NCBI GenBank assembly: GCA_011046175.1
Contig: DSBB01000234.1
Coordinates: 1 to 6,845 of the forward strand
Source of the DNA: Candidatus Hydrogenedentota bacterium
Lineage (GTDB): Bacteria > Hydrogenedentota > Hydrogenedentia > Hydrogenedentales > CAITNO01
Direction of reading: 5' to 3'
DNA: 6,845 nucleotides
Part shown: positions 5,289-6,845 of the stretch, piece after piece
Position numbering within the stretch: the first letter of the stretch is position 1
Layout: each line of letters starts with the position of its first letter
Made by a program: the position numbers and the translations under genes
Notes under the pieces: generated by a model
Database searches by the model: none
What the model was told of the DNA's origin: nothing
Seen by the model: the letters and a program-made list of their open reading frames with translations, nothing else

Positions 5289-6749
5289 CTAATAGTAGTT
5301 CCGCCATCTTATGTCGCCCAGGGGATGGGCGAGCATGGTGAAATACGCATCACTGCTTTTGTATATCTGTGCCTTGATGACCCATCCTGTTTCCGTGCGC
5401 TCGTAAACATATTTGTTCTCGTGGAATTTCGTTATTATTTCCTGCGTGAGATACGCCGGAGTCATGTCGGTGACATTCTCCGGGAACTCGCCTTTATCGC
5501 GCCGGTACCGTTCCGCTGCAAGGGCAATGCGCAGCACCCCCAAACGTTCCTCTCCCTGAAATCTAAATCGTGTCAAGTTGTAGGCGTCGTCGAGATACCC
5601 AAAGTCCATGGGTTCCACTCTGTCGTAGAGATCGTCCACCAACAGATAATATCTGTATCGCCGGTATTGAAAGTACTCACGCCTCTCTTCAGGCTGCCGC
5701 AAGGTATCTCCGCTCAGCAGATAGTGCTGCATATGCCGGGACATGGCCAATTCACCCGTGCCGTTCAACATGACAAATCTGTCGCGATACCACACCAATC
5801 CGTCACCCAGCATCGGGAACAACCTGCTGTTCCGCTCCTTTTCTTGCCGTACGGCCTTGTACTCAAGATGCATCCTGATGCGGGAAGATTGGGACTGCAG
5901 TCCGCCCTGCATATGTGCCACCAAATCCTCCCGGGTAACCGTCGCTTTGTAATCTAAGAGGTCATCAAGGACATCCAACGTTGGCCGTGAAAAGGTATTG
6001 CGCTCAATGCCGAACGCCATGCTGCGCCGAATATTATCCGCGTATGCATGGAACGATCGAAAGAATGTGGCATGTCCCCACGGGTTGATAAACTGCACCT
6101 CGCAAAAGGCCTTGAGAGATTCAAGTGCCTGGACCACCTCCGCTTCATTTCCCTCTATTGCGGCGGACAAAGACGCAAGCAGCAACAGGCGGGGCATGTT
6201 CTGGAGGCCTTTGTAGAACAGGGAGTAACCCTCCCGGCTGTGATAGATTTCATCGCTGGGAAGTACGATGATGTCTTTGGAGTTCACATAGGTAGCGGCT
6301 TCATACAAGACCTGCAGGATGGGACGGTACTCTTCCACAATCTCCTGAAGGCGCAACCGCTGATCTTCCGGGGTTTGCTGGGAAGGCACAGGCAACCATA
6401 GCACACCCGTATCCAACGAGGCATAGGACTCCCCGTAACGATTATCAAAGAGAAGTCGGGGAACTATGTTGATCCTTCTTCCATGCAAGACCCATTCTTG
6501 CCGCTGCCGGGCGAGCATCATCTCACACGCCTGCCTGTACAGGTCCGCAGCCTTGTCCGCCGCAGTGGTTTCGGATTGCAGCGGTTCCGGCGCCAGAGGC
6601 AGCGCCGCGAGGCTGACAAGGGCAACATGGGAATAATCCAGCGAATTAAGCGCCTTTACCAAGGGACTGTGGCGGGTTATCAGGTTGAGCGCGCGCGCCA
6701 CGGCGTATATCACTCCCGCCACCGGCAGCGGCAACAGAAGCAGGTACAT
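5289..6749 (-). CDS. Membrane-anchored protein of unknown function (planctomycete-type)
   Basis: I do not recognise a characterised family for this 486-residue protein. Residues 3-24 are strongly hydrophobic and should be an anchor or uncleaved signal; 42-53 is a second, weaker stretch. The rest is soluble, alpha-helical and rich in Arg, Tyr and Glu. A helical part 'AADKAADLYRQACEMML' (63-79) is followed by long helices through 370. Near the C-terminus 'LGVLRIALAAERYRRDKGEF' (403-422), then 'PENVTDMTPAYL' (423-434), resembles a segment seen in many uncharacterised planctomycete membrane proteins and, loosely, in pseudopilin C-terminal regions. The ATG at 6749 is the first after an in-frame TGA, with only two sense codons between them and no strong ribosome site, so translation may depend on coupling to the upstream gene. 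The next Met is at residue 77, too late to keep the anchor. It converges on the methyltransferase gene, 86 bp apart. The function is unknown; transport or envelope assembly are guesses. Confidence 0.8.
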   Translation of the reverse strand: MYLLLLPLPVAGVIYAVARALNLITRHSPLVKALNSLDYSHVALVSLAALPLAPEPLQSETTAADKAADLYRQACEMMLARQRQEWVLHGRRINIVPRLLFDNRYGESYASLDTGVLWLPVPSQQTPEDQRLRLQEIVEEYRPILQVLYEAATYVNSKDIIVLPSDEIYHSREGYSLFYKGLQNMPRLLLLASLSAAIEGNEAEVVQALESLKAFCEVQFINPWGHATFFRSFHAYADNIRRSMAFGIERNTFSRPTLDVLDDLLDYKATVTREDLVAHMQGGLQSQSSRIRMHLEYKAVRQEKERNSRLFPMLGDGLVWYRDRFVMLNGTGELAMSRHMQHYLLSGDTLRQPEERREYFQYRRYRYYLLVDDLYDRVEPMDFGYLDDAYNLTRFRFQGEERLGVLRIALAAERYRRDKGEFPENVTDMTPAYLTQEIITKFHENKYVYERTETGWVIKAQIYKSSDAYFTMLAHPLGDIRWRNYY

Positions 6750-6755
6750 GCGACT

Positions 6756-6845
6756 TCACACCAGCGCCTGCGTCACCGCGTACAGGGCGCAGACGTTCAC
6801 GAGGATGCGCATTGAAAGGCTTTCCCCGAACATTGCCCAATAGAG
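6756..6845 (-). CDS. C-terminal tail of an upstream gene, probably a membrane protein
   Basis: Twenty-nine codons plus a TGA stop run in from the right edge, in frame from 6845. The translation ends in 'MRILVNVCALYAVTQALV', which reads as a final hydrophobic helix. The third codon positions are strongly G/C, especially over the last 18 codons, as expected of real coding sequence. The stop lies 6 bp upstream of the ATG of the 486-residue protein and in the same reading frame. It is either a separate gene translationally coupled to the next one or, less likely, the front part of a single gene broken by a stop codon. The product cannot be named from this fragment. Confidence 0.6.
   Translation of the reverse strand, partial: LYWAMFGESLSMRILVNVCALYAVTQALV

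Noticed and set aside
5268..5957. Open frame of 229 codons on the + strand opposite the 486-residue gene
   Set aside because: It starts inside the junction hairpins and has no family features; the minus-strand frame is longer and has an anchor helix and a planctomycete-type C-terminal segment.

Overview
The window is ordinary bacterial chromosome of moderate GC. It carries seven genes and one gene tail, packed tightly with short gaps; no stretch over 300 bases lacks a gene. I see no rRNA, tRNA, CRISPR array, insertion sequence or phage gene. The content suggests a free-living bacterium of the PVC/Planctomycetes type or a related group such as Hydrogenedentes or Lentisphaerae. That rests on a solute:sodium symporter of the kind multiplied in those genomes, a secreted TolB/PD40-like beta-propeller, and a membrane-anchored protein with a C-terminal 'ERYRRDKGEFPENVTDMTPAYL'-type segment. 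This placement is inference only.

Left block (1-4048, all minus strand). Read in the direction of transcription, it holds a secreted seven-bladed beta-propeller protein (4048-2792), a TetR-family repressor (2672-2025), a 13-helix sodium:solute symporter (1902-310) and a MerR-family regulator cut by the window edge (292-1). The symporter and merR are 17 bp apart and surely co-transcribed. tetR has its own good promoter, with an 8-bp inverted repeat bracketing it, which suggests autoregulation and possibly control of the transporter downstream. The propeller may work on a polymer-derived substrate that the symporter takes up, but that link is only positional.

Middle block (4049-5202). A compact divergent promoter region drives the propeller leftwards and, rightwards, a two-gene operon: an 84-residue [2Fe-2S] ferredoxin and a 238-residue DNA methyltransferase-like protein with AdoMet and DPPY motifs. 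No restriction endonuclease is visible.

Right block (5203-6845). Two abutting small hairpins lie in the 86-bp junction between convergent genes. A 486-residue protein of unknown function follows on the minus strand. Upstream of it is the C-terminal tail of another gene, whose TGA stop is in the same frame and only two codons before the 486-residue protein's ATG.

I found no convincing wholly new system. The best second-look items are the ferredoxin-methyltransferase pair, the four-histidine pattern in the propeller, the bracketed tetR promoter and the in-frame stop at the right edge.
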